Source: an uncultured Nannocystaceae bacterium (GTDB lineage Bacteria > Myxococcota_A > Polyangia > Nannocystales > Nannocystaceae). From it: 5,577 nucleotides of DNA. This document shows, one piece after another, positions 1 through 4,955 of the stretch (positions are counted from its first letter, which is position 1; each line of letters opens with the position of its first letter). The notes under the pieces were generated by a model. The model ran no database searches, was not told the DNA's origin, and worked only from the letters and a program-made list of their open reading frames with translations. A program made the position numbers and the translations under genes. The stretch is taken from positions 1 to 5,577 of the forward strand of contig CALKDV010000198.1 of the NCBI GenBank assembly GCA_938084085.1, read 5' to 3'.

Positions 1-61
1 GGGAGATGAAGTGCGCGCCGGCGATCTGTTGGTGCGCTTGGCGCCGGCTGTCCTCAATTGA
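1..61 (+). CDS. C-terminal end of a biotinyl/lipoyl-type domain protein (5' partial)
   Basis: Only the last 19 codons are in the window, read from base 2 and ending at TGA 59-61. They give GDEVRAGDLLVRLAPAVLN. The pattern G-D-x-V-x-A-G-D-L-L-V-x-L is the usual closing strand pair of biotinyl/lipoyl 'barrel-sandwich' domains, as in biotin carboxyl carrier proteins, 2-oxoacid dehydrogenase E2 subunits and HlyD-type efflux adaptors. The protein ends about six residues after this motif, which fits a domain at the extreme C-terminus, as in a biotin carboxyl carrier or acyl-CoA carboxylase alpha subunit. The modified lysine would lie upstream of the window, so the exact family cannot be decided. 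The gene converges on the acidic lipoprotein gene, with a hairpin terminator between them. Confidence 0.55.
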   Translation, partial: GDEVRAGDLLVRLAPAVLN

Positions 62-86
62 TGGCGCCACCGTTGGTGAGTTCCAT

Positions 87-121
87 AAAAAAAACCTCCT
101 GATCTATGATCGGGAGGTTTT
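87..121 (-). terminator. Rho-independent terminator of the acidic lipoprotein gene
   Basis: Arms 91-104 and 108-121 form a 14-bp stem with a single G-T mismatch and a 3-base loop (tat, 105-107). Read on the minus strand, the stem is followed by eight T residues (complement of A87-94), a textbook intrinsic terminator. It starts 43 bp beyond the stop codon of the minus-strand lipoprotein. Read on the plus strand, the same hairpin ends in TTTTG, so it may also stop transcripts of the gene ending at 61, though less efficiently. Confidence 0.9.
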
Positions 122-164
122 GTAATGCGGCGCTGTTGGCACCGCATGAAAAAGAGCGTCTAGA

Positions 165-425
165 CTACTCTGCAGCAGCTTCTTCAGCGGCGGGAGCCTC
201 TTCAGCAGCAGCTTCCTCAGCTTCAGCGGCGGGAGCCTCTTCAGCGGCAGCTTCCTCGGCAGGAGCCTCTTCGGCCGCGGCCTCTTCGGCGGGAGCCTCT
301 TCAGCGGCAGGGGCAGCGTCGGCTGCTGGGGTTTCGGTTTCGGCGCCGTCCTTATCGCAGCCTGCGAAAAGGAAACCGGAGCCAATGAGGGCGGAAGCCG
401 CCAGGATGTTCTTGAGGTTAGCCAT
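165..425 (-). CDS. Small acidic Ala/Glu-repeat lipoprotein
   Basis: This is an 86-residue predicted lipoprotein. Residues 1-22 form a short signal peptide (one basic residue, Lys5, then a hydrophobic core), ending in L-F-A-G before Cys23, an acceptable lipobox. Asp24 follows the lipidated Cys; in E. coli, Asp at +2 retains lipoproteins in the inner membrane, but whether that rule holds here is unknown. After about residue 27 the mature chain contains only Ala, Glu, Pro, Gly, Thr and Asp. From residue 41 to the end it is built of 10-13-residue units of the type AEEAPAEEAA, so it is very acidic and has no recognisable globular domain. The start is ATG 425, because the signal peptide begins there; AGGAG (complement of 438-442) lies 12 bases upstream, rather far. 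The frame stays open to 695, but that extension would bury the signal peptide. The gene has its own strong terminator. The molecular role is unknown; a periplasmic spacer or cation-binding tail is only a guess. Confidence 0.82.
   Translation of the reverse strand: MANLKNILAASALIGSGFLFAGCDKDGAETETPAADAAPAAEEAPAEEAAAEEAPAEEAAAEEAPAAEAEEAAAEEAPAAEEAAAE
168..305 (-). repeat. In-gene tandem repeat coding AEEAPAEEAA-type units
   Basis: Four imperfect units encode residues 41-86 of the acidic lipoprotein: two of 10 residues (AEEAPAEEAA), one of 13 (AEEAPAAEAEEAA) and one of 11 (AEEAPAAEEAA), followed by a final AE. One proline recurs in each unit. Ala and Glu codons vary between copies, so the DNA repeat is less perfect than the protein repeat. 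This suggests maintenance at the protein level rather than a very recent expansion. Unit-number variation between strains is likely but cannot be seen from one sequence. Confidence 0.8.
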
Positions 426-503
426 GATGTTTTTTATCTCCTGAGTCTTCACCGCTTGTCGTTCAGTGAGAGCGGTGCCGCGAAGTGTGCGGACGGCAAG
501 CCT

Positions 504-509
504 ATTATC
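504..509 (-). promoter_or_regulatory. Possible -10 box upstream of the acidic lipoprotein gene
   Basis: The minus strand reads GATAAT here, five of six matches to the sigma-70 -10 consensus, in a locally less GC-rich stretch about 80 bases upstream of the start codon. The only -35-like hexamer nearby (TTGCAG, complement of 530-535) is 20 bases away, more than the usual 16-18. The call is weak and rests on the -10 box alone. Confidence 0.25.
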
Positions 510-579
510 ACGGACGACCCTAGGCTCACCTGCAATTACGTTCAGCGGTGCGCGTTTTTTTTCGCATTTCGTCGCAATT

Positions 580-622
580 TCCAAGAGAGATCGTATTCGA
601 GTAACGAAAAGTGACTCTTGGA
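580..622. repeat. Inverted repeat TCCAAGAG / CTCTTGGA in the gap between two lipoprotein genes
   Basis: Perfect 8-bp arms at 580-587 and 615-622 are separated by 27 bases. The repeat lies in the 284-bp gap (426-709) between the cupin lipoprotein and the acidic lipoprotein, both on the minus strand. No T-run follows the hairpin in the minus direction, so it is not a standard terminator for the cupin gene. An A/T-rich run (T555-562 on the plus strand) lies just downstream in transcription order. It could be an operator or a weak hairpin. I see no credible gene in this gap. Confidence 0.35.
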
Positions 623-709
623 GGCGTTTGCATGCTGTTTTTGTGGTCAGTGTCGCTACGCGAGAACTGCGGCGCTGAGCGAGCTGGCCCCGCACCGTGA
701 GTGCGTATG

Positions 710-1195
710 CTAGGGCCGCGTCCAGGCCCAGTCGTCATATTTGGAGGCCGGATCAGGATCCGCGAAGACCTGGATGGCGCGAAGCGGCGCGTCGCCATTG
801 CGAAACGCGACCACCGCGCCAGCAGGCATGAAGACTGTCGTGCCCACACCGACCGTGGAGACTTGTCCGTCGATGGTGATGGTGCCACTGCCCTCGAGGA
901 CGTGGATAAACTCCTCGGTCGCGTCGGCGTGTTCCGGTACTGCAGCGCCCTCCGCGATGGTCAACTCTCCGACGAAGGCTTGGGCGCCGCGCGCGAGCAC
1001 GGTGACCTTGGCCTTACCCGAAGGAGCCACGGCCGTCGGCGCCGCTCGCAGCTCCACCACCGTGGCCTCGGCGCCGATGTTCCCGCCGGGGGTGGCGGTG
1101 GCGTCTCGCTCTGGGGAGACGACGCGCGTGGTGCATGCCCCCGCGAGGAAGGCGCCTGCGCAATAAAGTGTGAGGGACCGTGGCGACTGCGACAT
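710..1195 (-). CDS. Cupin-domain lipoprotein with degenerate metal-binding motifs
   Basis: This 161-residue protein carries a signal peptide (Arg6, then a hydrophobic stretch at about 8-20) ending in F-L-A-G-A before Cys21, a lipobox-like site, so it is probably lipid-anchored in the cell envelope. A linker of about 25 residues precedes one cupin beta-barrel (about 45-145). Cupin motif 1 is recognisable as P-E-H89-A-D91-A-T-E-E95, followed by V-L-E-G (99-102). The usual second His is Asp91. Motif 2 reads M-P124-A-G126-A-V-V129 ... N133, with Val129 where the third His ligand normally stands. Metal binding by the canonical three-His/one-Glu set is therefore not expected, and a sensor or binding role is as likely as catalysis. 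I chose ATG 1195 because the signal peptide starts there; the frame also has an upstream GTG at 1267. No strong Shine-Dalgarno sequence is visible. It is divergent from the DksA-like gene. Substrate unknown. Confidence 0.85.
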   Translation of the reverse strand: MSQSPRSLTLYCAGAFLAGACTTRVVSPERDATATPGGNIGAEATVVELRAAPTAVAPSGKAKVTVLARGAQAFVGELTIAEGAAVPEHADATEEFIHVLEGSGTITIDGQVSTVGVGTTVFMPAGAVVAFRNGDAPLRAIQVFADPDPASKYDDWAWTRP

Positions 1196-1325
1196 CCGTG
1201 AATGGTACCTGCTGCAAACGGTCTGGCCTACCACCCGCCGGTTTTGGTCGCGGTGCGGGTTCCTCACGCGTTACCATGGCACGCCACACCTTGAGCTTTA
1301 GCGCTGCGCGCGGCACCCTTTGCAG
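1196..1325. promoter_or_regulatory. Divergent intergenic region, cupin lipoprotein / DksA-like gene
   Basis: These 130 bp separate the start codons of two divergent genes, so they should hold promoters for both directions. I cannot assign convincing -35/-10 pairs on either strand. A TGGCAC at 1277-1282 followed by TTGAG at 1291-1295 resembles a sigma-54 site, but the spacing is wrong. The assignment as a regulatory region rests only on gene orientation. Confidence 0.45.
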
Positions 1326-1715
1326 ATGGAGCACCTGTCTGAAGAACAGCGCGATGTGCTTCGTGAGCAGCTTGAGGACCATCGTAAGAGCGTCCGGTCC
1401 GAGCGGCACGAGGAGCTAAAGAGTGTGGGGCAGCCGCAGGCAGCGGATGTTGGAGATACACAAGACGCCGCATCTGGGGAGGAGAGCCGACAGCGGAGCG
1501 CCGCGATGCTCGCGAAGTACGACCGGATACTCGCTGAGATTGACGACGCGTTGGCGCGAATGGCTCGCGGGACATTCGGTGTGTGTGAGGAGACTGATGA
1601 ACCGATCCCCTTCGGACGCCTCCGTGTGCATCCCACGACGCGGTACTCGGTCGCCGCCCAAGAACTTCGAGAGCATGGCCGGTCGGACGAGGATGGAGGT
1701 GGCGATGCCTATTGA
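1326..1715 (+). CDS. DksA/TraR-family protein with a degenerate zinc finger
   Basis: This 129-residue soluble protein has DksA-like architecture: an N-terminal helix rich in Glu, Arg and Leu (about 3-33), a tip segment, a second helix (about 51-81) and a C-terminal finger-like segment. DksA proteins bind in the RNA polymerase secondary channel and, with ppGpp, alter promoter opening. The tip holds D44-T-Q-D47-A-A49, matching the D-x-x-D-x-A motif needed for DksA activity. In the finger, G-x-C87-x-x-T90-D-E-P-I-P-F-G-R-L aligns with the usual C-x-x-C-G-E-P-I segment, but the remaining cysteine positions are Thr90, Tyr107 and Ala110. Only one of four zinc ligands remains, recalling the zinc-independent DksA2 class of Pseudomonas. 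ATG 1326 is preferred; a TTG at 1320 is the only other in-frame start before a stop at 1299. No clear Shine-Dalgarno sequence is seen. The 3' end overlaps the phosphatase gene by 11 bp, suggesting co-transcription and coupled translation. Confidence 0.85.
   Translation: MEHLSEEQRDVLREQLEDHRKSVRSERHEELKSVGQPQAADVGDTQDAASGEESRQRSAAMLAKYDRILAEIDDALARMARGTFGVCEETDEPIPFGRLRVHPTTRYSVAAQELREHGRSDEDGGGDAY
1695..1699 (+). promoter_or_regulatory. Shine-Dalgarno GGAGG fixing the phosphatase start
   Basis: GGAGG lies 5 bases before ATG 1705 and inside the end of the DksA-like gene. It favours ATG 1705 over the in-frame ATG 1693 and over the much longer open frame reaching back to 1423. Confidence 0.75.
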
Positions 1716-2796
1716 ACCACGACCGCCACTCGCACGAAGACGGCGTGATCTGTGGGGGGGCGCTTGCATGGGCGCGCTCGTGCTGGTGCCGCTGTTCGGC
1801 TGTCCTGCTCCTCCAGCCGCGACCTCTGGGAAGCCGGCGGCCGCGCAGACCCAAGCGCCGCCCACTGCGGTCGCCGACGGGCGTCGCGCACCGGCGGAGG
1901 CTGGCGCCAAGGCGGCGGCTGGCACCGTCGAGGCTTCGTGGCGCGCGCGTGCGGTGAACTCTACCTTCCCTGTCGCGGGACGCGTGATCGCCCTGGGCGA
2001 TCTCCACGGAGATGTCCGGGCGACCCGAGCGGCCCTCAGACTCGGGGGTCTGATCGACGGGGAGGAACACTGGATCGGCGGCGCGACAACCGTGGTGCAG
2101 ACCGGTGATCAGCTAGATCGAGGCGACGACGAGCCTGAGATTTTGGCGTTGCTCGAGCGCTTGCGCGGGGAGGCGGCGGCGGCTGGCGGCGCGGTCCACG
2201 TACTGAACGGCAATCATGAGATCATGAACGCCGCGGGGGATCTGCGCTACGTGACCCGCGGAGGCTTCGCGGACTACGTCTCCTACGATGACCCGACGGT
2301 GCCTACCCGGGGTGCGGTCCCCAAGGAGGCGCGAGGCCGGATGCTCGCGTTCCGCCCGGGCGCCGACATCGCGAACAGGCTGGCGGACCGCAAGGTCATC
2401 GCGGTGGTGGGCGATTCCATCTTCGTGCACGGAGGCGTTCGCGCGAAGTGGGCCGAGTACGGCATCGATCACATTAACGAGGAGGCGAGCGCGTGGCTCC
2501 GCGGCGAAGTCGAGCGGCCGCCCGAGGCGCTCCTCGCCAAAGACGGACCGGTGTGGGATCGCAGTTTCTCTCTCGACACCTCCGAGGAGGCCTGCGAGGA
2601 GCTCGCGCAGGTGCTGACTAGACTCGGCGTGGCGCGGATGGTCGTGGGGCACACCGTACAGTCTGATGGGATCTCGAGCGCGTGCGGCGGCCTCGTGTGG
2701 CGCATCGACGTCGGCATGTCCGCGCACTACGGAGGCGCTCCTTCGGTGCTTGAGATCGACGGAGGCGAGGTCCGGGCGTTGCCTAGATCGAACTAG
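1705..2796 (+). CDS. Shewanella-like PPP-family metallophosphatase, predicted lipoprotein
   Basis: This 363-residue protein begins with a basic signal region (R11-R14, then hydrophobic 16-31) and L-F-G before Cys33, a probable lipobox. A Pro/Ala-rich linker follows to about residue 75. The arginine run followed by D-L-W could be a Tat-type signal, but this is uncertain. The rest is a calcineurin-like phosphoprotein phosphatase with all signature motifs in order: GDLHGD (98-103), GDQLDRG (134-140), GNHE (169-172), VHGG (241-244) and VGHT (314-317). Asp99, His101, Asp135, Asn170, His242 and His316 should bind the two metal ions, and Arg139 the phosphate. The motif order and spacing resemble Shewanella-like phosphatases, some of which act on phosphotyrosine; the substrate here is unknown. 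The signal peptide places the catalytic domain outside the cytoplasm, so the partner is probably an envelope phosphoprotein or small phosphoester. It overlaps the DksA-like gene by 11 bp. Its TAG stop shares bases with the convergent ttcA stop. Confidence 0.92.
   Translation: MPIEPRPPLARRRRDLWGGACMGALVLVPLFGCPAPPAATSGKPAAAQTQAPPTAVADGRRAPAEAGAKAAAGTVEASWRARAVNSTFPVAGRVIALGDLHGDVRATRAALRLGGLIDGEEHWIGGATTVVQTGDQLDRGDDEPEILALLERLRGEAAAAGGAVHVLNGNHEIMNAAGDLRYVTRGGFADYVSYDDPTVPTRGAVPKEARGRMLAFRPGADIANRLADRKVIAVVGDSIFVHGGVRAKWAEYGIDHINEEASAWLRGEVERPPEALLAKDGPVWDRSFSLDTSEEACEELAQVLTRLGVARMVVGHTVQSDGISSACGGLVWRIDVGMSAHYGGAPSVLEIDGGEVRALPRSN
2793..2796. other. Shared palindromic CTAG: overlapping stop codons of convergent genes
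   Basis: The palindrome CTAG supplies the stop TAG of the phosphatase on the plus strand (2794-2796) and the stop TAG of ttcA on the minus strand (2793-2795). There is no intergenic DNA at this convergent junction, so each transcript must run into the other gene before it ends. Confidence 0.95.
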
Positions 2797-3704
2797 ACAG
2801 AGCGGGGCTTTCCAAGCTGAACGAGGGACGGCGCCCCCCGTGAACCTTCCACGGCGTCGACACTCAGAGAGGTGTCGCCGCTCTTTGGGCGCTCTGGGGT
2901 GGATTCGCTCGCACGTGAGAGCCATACCTTCGCCACGTCGCGATCAAGGAGGTGCGACGGGTTCACTTGCTTCAGGGCGTGAAGCATCACGGAGCGGATA
3001 TTTGGGTTGTCGCGCTCAAGTTGATCGAGGAGTTCTGTCATCGCGTCTCTCCGGAGGCCAGACTGAGAGCCGCACAAGTTGCACGGGAGGATCGGATATT
3101 CTGCCAGGCTGGCGTGTTCGATGATGTCACGCTCGGCGCATTCAATCATCGGCCGGATCACGTCGAAGCGGCCGTCATCGGTGCGGTAGATGGCGGGCAT
3201 CGCCTGCAGCTTTCCTGCGTAAAAGAGGTTCATCAACAGCGTCTCCAGCGCGTCGTCCCGATGGTGTCCGAGGGCTATCTTGTTGCAGCGGAGGCGCTCT
3301 GCGGCGCGGTACAAGATGCCCCGGCGGAGCCGCGAACACGCGGAGCAAAAGCTCTTCCCCGTTGGCACGAGATCCACCACCGTGGAGTAGGTGTCTTCGC
3401 GGACGATCTCATAGCTCGCGCTGTTGGACTCGAGCCACGCGTGGAGAGGCGCACCGTCGTAGCCCGGCTGCACCTGGTCGAGGTGCACCGCGGTCAGTTG
3501 AAAGCTGATCGGGGCGCGCCGCTTCAGATCGGAGAGGAGCTCGTACAGCGTGTAGCTGTCTTTGCCGCCAGATAGACAGACCATCACGTGGTCCCCCTCT
3601 TCCAAGAGGTTGTAGCCGGTGACCGTCTTCGCCATCTGGCGGGACAACCGCCGCCAGATCGGGCTGTCGTGGATTCGTCCGCGACGAGGCTGCTCTCGGG
3701 TCAC
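2793..3704 (-). CDS. ttcA: tRNA 2-thiocytidine(32) synthetase TtcA
   Basis: TtcA thiolates cytidine 32 in certain tRNAs, using ATP and an oxygen-sensitive [4Fe-4S] cluster. This 303-residue protein, close to the 311 of E. coli TtcA, shows the PP-loop S45-G-G-K-D-S50 for ATP adenylation of the base, C120-x-x-C123 in the context S-F-C-S-A-C-S-R-L-R-R-G, the motif G146-H-H-R-D-D151, and a second pair C208-x-x-C211 in L-P-C-N-L-C-G-S-Q. In characterised TtcA the cluster is held by three of these conserved cysteines. The C-terminal tail after about residue 265 is hydrophilic and not conserved in my view of the family. The start is GTG 3704: it overlaps the YjbQ stop as GTGA, and GGAGAGG (complement of 3709-3715) stands at the right distance. 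The open frame continues upstream to 3767, but that would overlap yjbQ by more than 60 bp without a better ribosome site. It is the last gene of the minus-strand operon. Confidence 0.95.
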   Translation of the reverse strand: MTREQPRRGRIHDSPIWRRLSRQMAKTVTGYNLLEEGDHVMVCLSGGKDSYTLYELLSDLKRRAPISFQLTAVHLDQVQPGYDGAPLHAWLESNSASYEIVREDTYSTVVDLVPTGKSFCSACSRLRRGILYRAAERLRCNKIALGHHRDDALETLLMNLFYAGKLQAMPAIYRTDDGRFDVIRPMIECAERDIIEHASLAEYPILPCNLCGSQSGLRRDAMTELLDQLERDNPNIRSVMLHALKQVNPSHLLDRDVAKVWLSRASESTPERPKSGDTSLSVDAVEGSRGAPSLVQLGKPRSV

Positions 3705-4132
3705 GTCGCCTCTCCGATCAAGGTCAACGAGATGGAGCGTGTGTGGGGAGCGTGGCGATGCTCCCACAAGAACACCTCTTGCCAGGTCCCGAGTGACAAG
3801 GTCCCATTGGCGAATGGCAGGCTGAGAGATGTTTGAGTGAGTGCGGTGCGGACGTGTGCCGGCATGTCGTCGGGGCCCTCTGCGCGGTGGAGAAAGAGGG
3901 GGTCACCGTCGGGGACGAGTCTCGCGAAGAACCTCTCAAGATCGCGGGTGACCTCCGGGTCGGCGCCTTCATTGATGAGCAGCGACGCGCTCGTGTGCGC
4001 CACAAAGAGGGTGCACAGACCGCGGGTGAAGGGACTGGCTTGGAGAGCACCTTGAACTTTCTCGCCCAACGGGATCAGCGAGCGCCCGTTGGTTCGAATG
4101 GACAAAGTGCGCTGTTCGAGCGCGGCGTTCAC
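3701..4132 (-). CDS. yjbQ: YjbQ / UPF0047 family protein
   Basis: This 143-residue protein is nearly the length of E. coli YjbQ (about 138). It contains the family landmarks F-V-A-H46-T-S-A-S, I-N54-E-G-A-D58-P, H82 and H93 in the stretch around L-H-R-A-E-G-P-D-D-M-P-A-H, and near the C-terminus G115-T-W-Q118 and W-E-H125-R. Family members form small homotrimers; weak thiamin-phosphate-synthase activity has been reported for E. coli YjbQ, but the physiological role is unsettled. No signal peptide is seen, so it should be cytoplasmic. GTG 4132 is chosen because it overlaps the DUF1244 stop as GTGA and gives a family-length protein; an upstream TTG at 4153 would add seven residues. No good Shine-Dalgarno sequence lies at normal distance, consistent with translational coupling. 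It is joined to ttcA by another GTGA overlap, hinting at a shared function or at least shared stoichiometry. Confidence 0.9.
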   Translation of the reverse strand: MNAALEQRTLSIRTNGRSLIPLGEKVQGALQASPFTRGLCTLFVAHTSASLLINEGADPEVTRDLERFFARLVPDGDPLFLHRAEGPDDMPAHVRTALTQTSLSLPFANGTLSLGTWQEVFLWEHRHAPHTRSISLTLIGEAT

Positions 4133-4377
4133 TTCTGAAATTCGGCCTTCCAAGCCGGATAGGGCATGCCGTAGACCTCCTCGCGGACAGCCTCAAGATC
4201 GGTGTCGACGCCGCGCTCTTGGGCCTCCGCGAGGAACCATTTTGAGACGCAGTTCCTGCAGAATCCCGCGAGGTTCATGATGTCGATATTCTGGACATCC
4301 GTGCGAGATTGGAGGTGCGCGACGAGGCGTCGAAAGGCGGCCGCCTCCACTTCAGTTCTTGTCTGGTCATCCATCAT
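4129..4377 (-). CDS. DUF1244 family protein
   Basis: This 82-residue cytoplasmic protein matches the DUF1244 family well. It has an N-terminal helix with F-R-R-L-V-x-H-L, then R-T-D-V-Q-N-I-D-I-M-N-L-A-G-F-C40-R-N-C43-x-S-K-W (about 25-47), and V-Y-G-M-P-Y-x-x-W-K (68-77) near the end. The C-x-x-C pair in the conserved core could bind a metal or form a disulfide. I know of no established function for the family. ATG 4377 is preferred because AGGA (complement of 4385-4388) stands 7 bases upstream; ATG 4374 is adjacent, and a TTG at 4398 would overlap the HD gene stop as TTGA. The gene sits 17 bp downstream of the HD gene and overlaps yjbQ by 4 bp, so the three probably share one mRNA. Confidence 0.9.
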   Translation of the reverse strand: MMDDQTRTEVEAAAFRRLVAHLQSRTDVQNIDIMNLAGFCRNCVSKWFLAEAQERGVDTDLEAVREEVYGMPYPAWKAEFQK

Positions 4378-4394
4378 GTGCAGTTCCTGTGGGC

Positions 4395-4955
4395 TCAAAA
4401 GAGGATCCCGTTGGTGATGGTTCGCGGCTCATTCCGGACCGTGATCCAAAAAAAATCCAGCAGCACGCGGTCGAGATTCGCGCGGGGATGCCTCCGAAAC
4501 ACATCTCGCACGGACGCCTTGTCGACGAGTCCGTAGCGCTTGAGGCCGCGGGTGTGTTCAATCCAGACCGCCTTGCGGAAGGCCTCCGCCTCTGGGGTGC
4601 TGTTGGGCACGGGGAAGACCCGATGATTGAGGAGCATGCACTCTTCGATGATCGTGGAATCGACCGCGCCGCACAGCCCACCGAACTCTTCTTGGAAGAG
4701 GGTCAAGCTGCGGTGCATGTATGTGGGGGACTCGCCGCGCGGGACGGTGAGCCCGAGGTCGTGAAACATCGCGATGCCGAAGGCCACGTCATCATCGAAG
4801 TCGATCCGCTCCGCGTTCATGACCAGCTTGGTCAACTCGAACAGCCGAATGGAATGATTGAGCAGCCCGTCGCCCTCGTAATGTGAGTGGCGATTGAAGG
4901 CGTTGAGCACGCGCGGCCGTAGGTCGGCCTCGTTGGATGTTGTTGCCACTTCCAT
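4395..4955 (-). CDS. HD-domain protein, putative metal-dependent phosphohydrolase
   Basis: This 186-residue soluble protein has the first HD-superfamily ligand at N33-H34-S-I-R, followed by a helix, and the hallmark doublet in M-F-H65-D66-L-G-L. Further candidate ligands are H81 (Y-M-H-R-S), H111 (L-N-H-R-V) and the segment A-V-W-I-E133-H134-T, where the usual fourth ligand is Asp. HD proteins hydrolyse phosphoesters, often of nucleotides, and some have other hydrolase or lyase activities; the substrate cannot be read from this sequence. It seems to be the first gene of the operon with DUF1244, yjbQ and ttcA. The start is uncertain. ATG 4955 begins just before the conserved part but lacks a clear ribosome site. 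ATG 5033 has GGAGG 11 bases upstream and would add 26 residues rich in Ala, Pro and Arg. ATG 5081 would add 42. I chose the shortest form. Confidence 0.82.
   Translation of the reverse strand: MEVATTSNEADLRPRVLNAFNRHSHYEGDGLLNHSIRLFELTKLVMNAERIDFDDDVAFGIAMFHDLGLTVPRGESPTYMHRSLTLFQEEFGGLCGAVDSTIIEECMLLNHRVFPVPNSTPEAEAFRKAVWIEHTRGLKRYGLVDKASVRDVFRRHPRANLDRVLLDFFWITVRNEPRTITNGILF

Noticed and set aside
106..444. Plus-strand open frame rich in Ser and Ala across the repeat lipoprotein
   Set aside because: It is the antisense reading of the Ala/Glu repeat (GCT/GAA codons read backwards), starts inside the terminator hairpin and has no ribosome site.
466..678. Plus-strand 70-residue open frame in the gap between lipoprotein genes
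   Set aside because: The composition looks random, with many Arg and Ser, and there is no motif and no ribosome site.
426..695. Upstream extension of the acidic lipoprotein frame (minus strand)
   Set aside because: It would place about 90 unrelated basic residues before a clear lipoprotein signal peptide; the signal peptide marks ATG 425 as the start.
701..1201. Plus-strand open frames over the cupin gene
   Set aside because: These are shadows of the cupin gene; the minus-strand reading has a signal peptide and cupin motifs.
1277..1295. Sigma-54-like TGGCAC ... TTGAG upstream of the DksA-like gene
   Set aside because: Spacing between the two elements is about three bases too long and the GC of the -12 element is displaced, so it does not fit the -24/-12 rule.
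1423..1704. Upstream extension of the phosphatase frame
   Set aside because: It overlaps the DksA-like gene entirely in another frame. GGAGG before ATG 1705 and the signal peptide directly after it fix the start.
1264..2070. Long minus-strand open frame opposite the DksA-like and phosphatase genes
   Set aside because: It is an Arg/Ser/Pro-rich antisense shadow of high-GC coding sequence; the plus strand carries clear family motifs.
2113..2925. 270-residue minus-strand open frame opposite the phosphatase gene
   Set aside because: It is an antisense shadow: Arg/Ala/His-rich, without motifs, and it overlaps both the phosphatase and the ttcA end in another frame.
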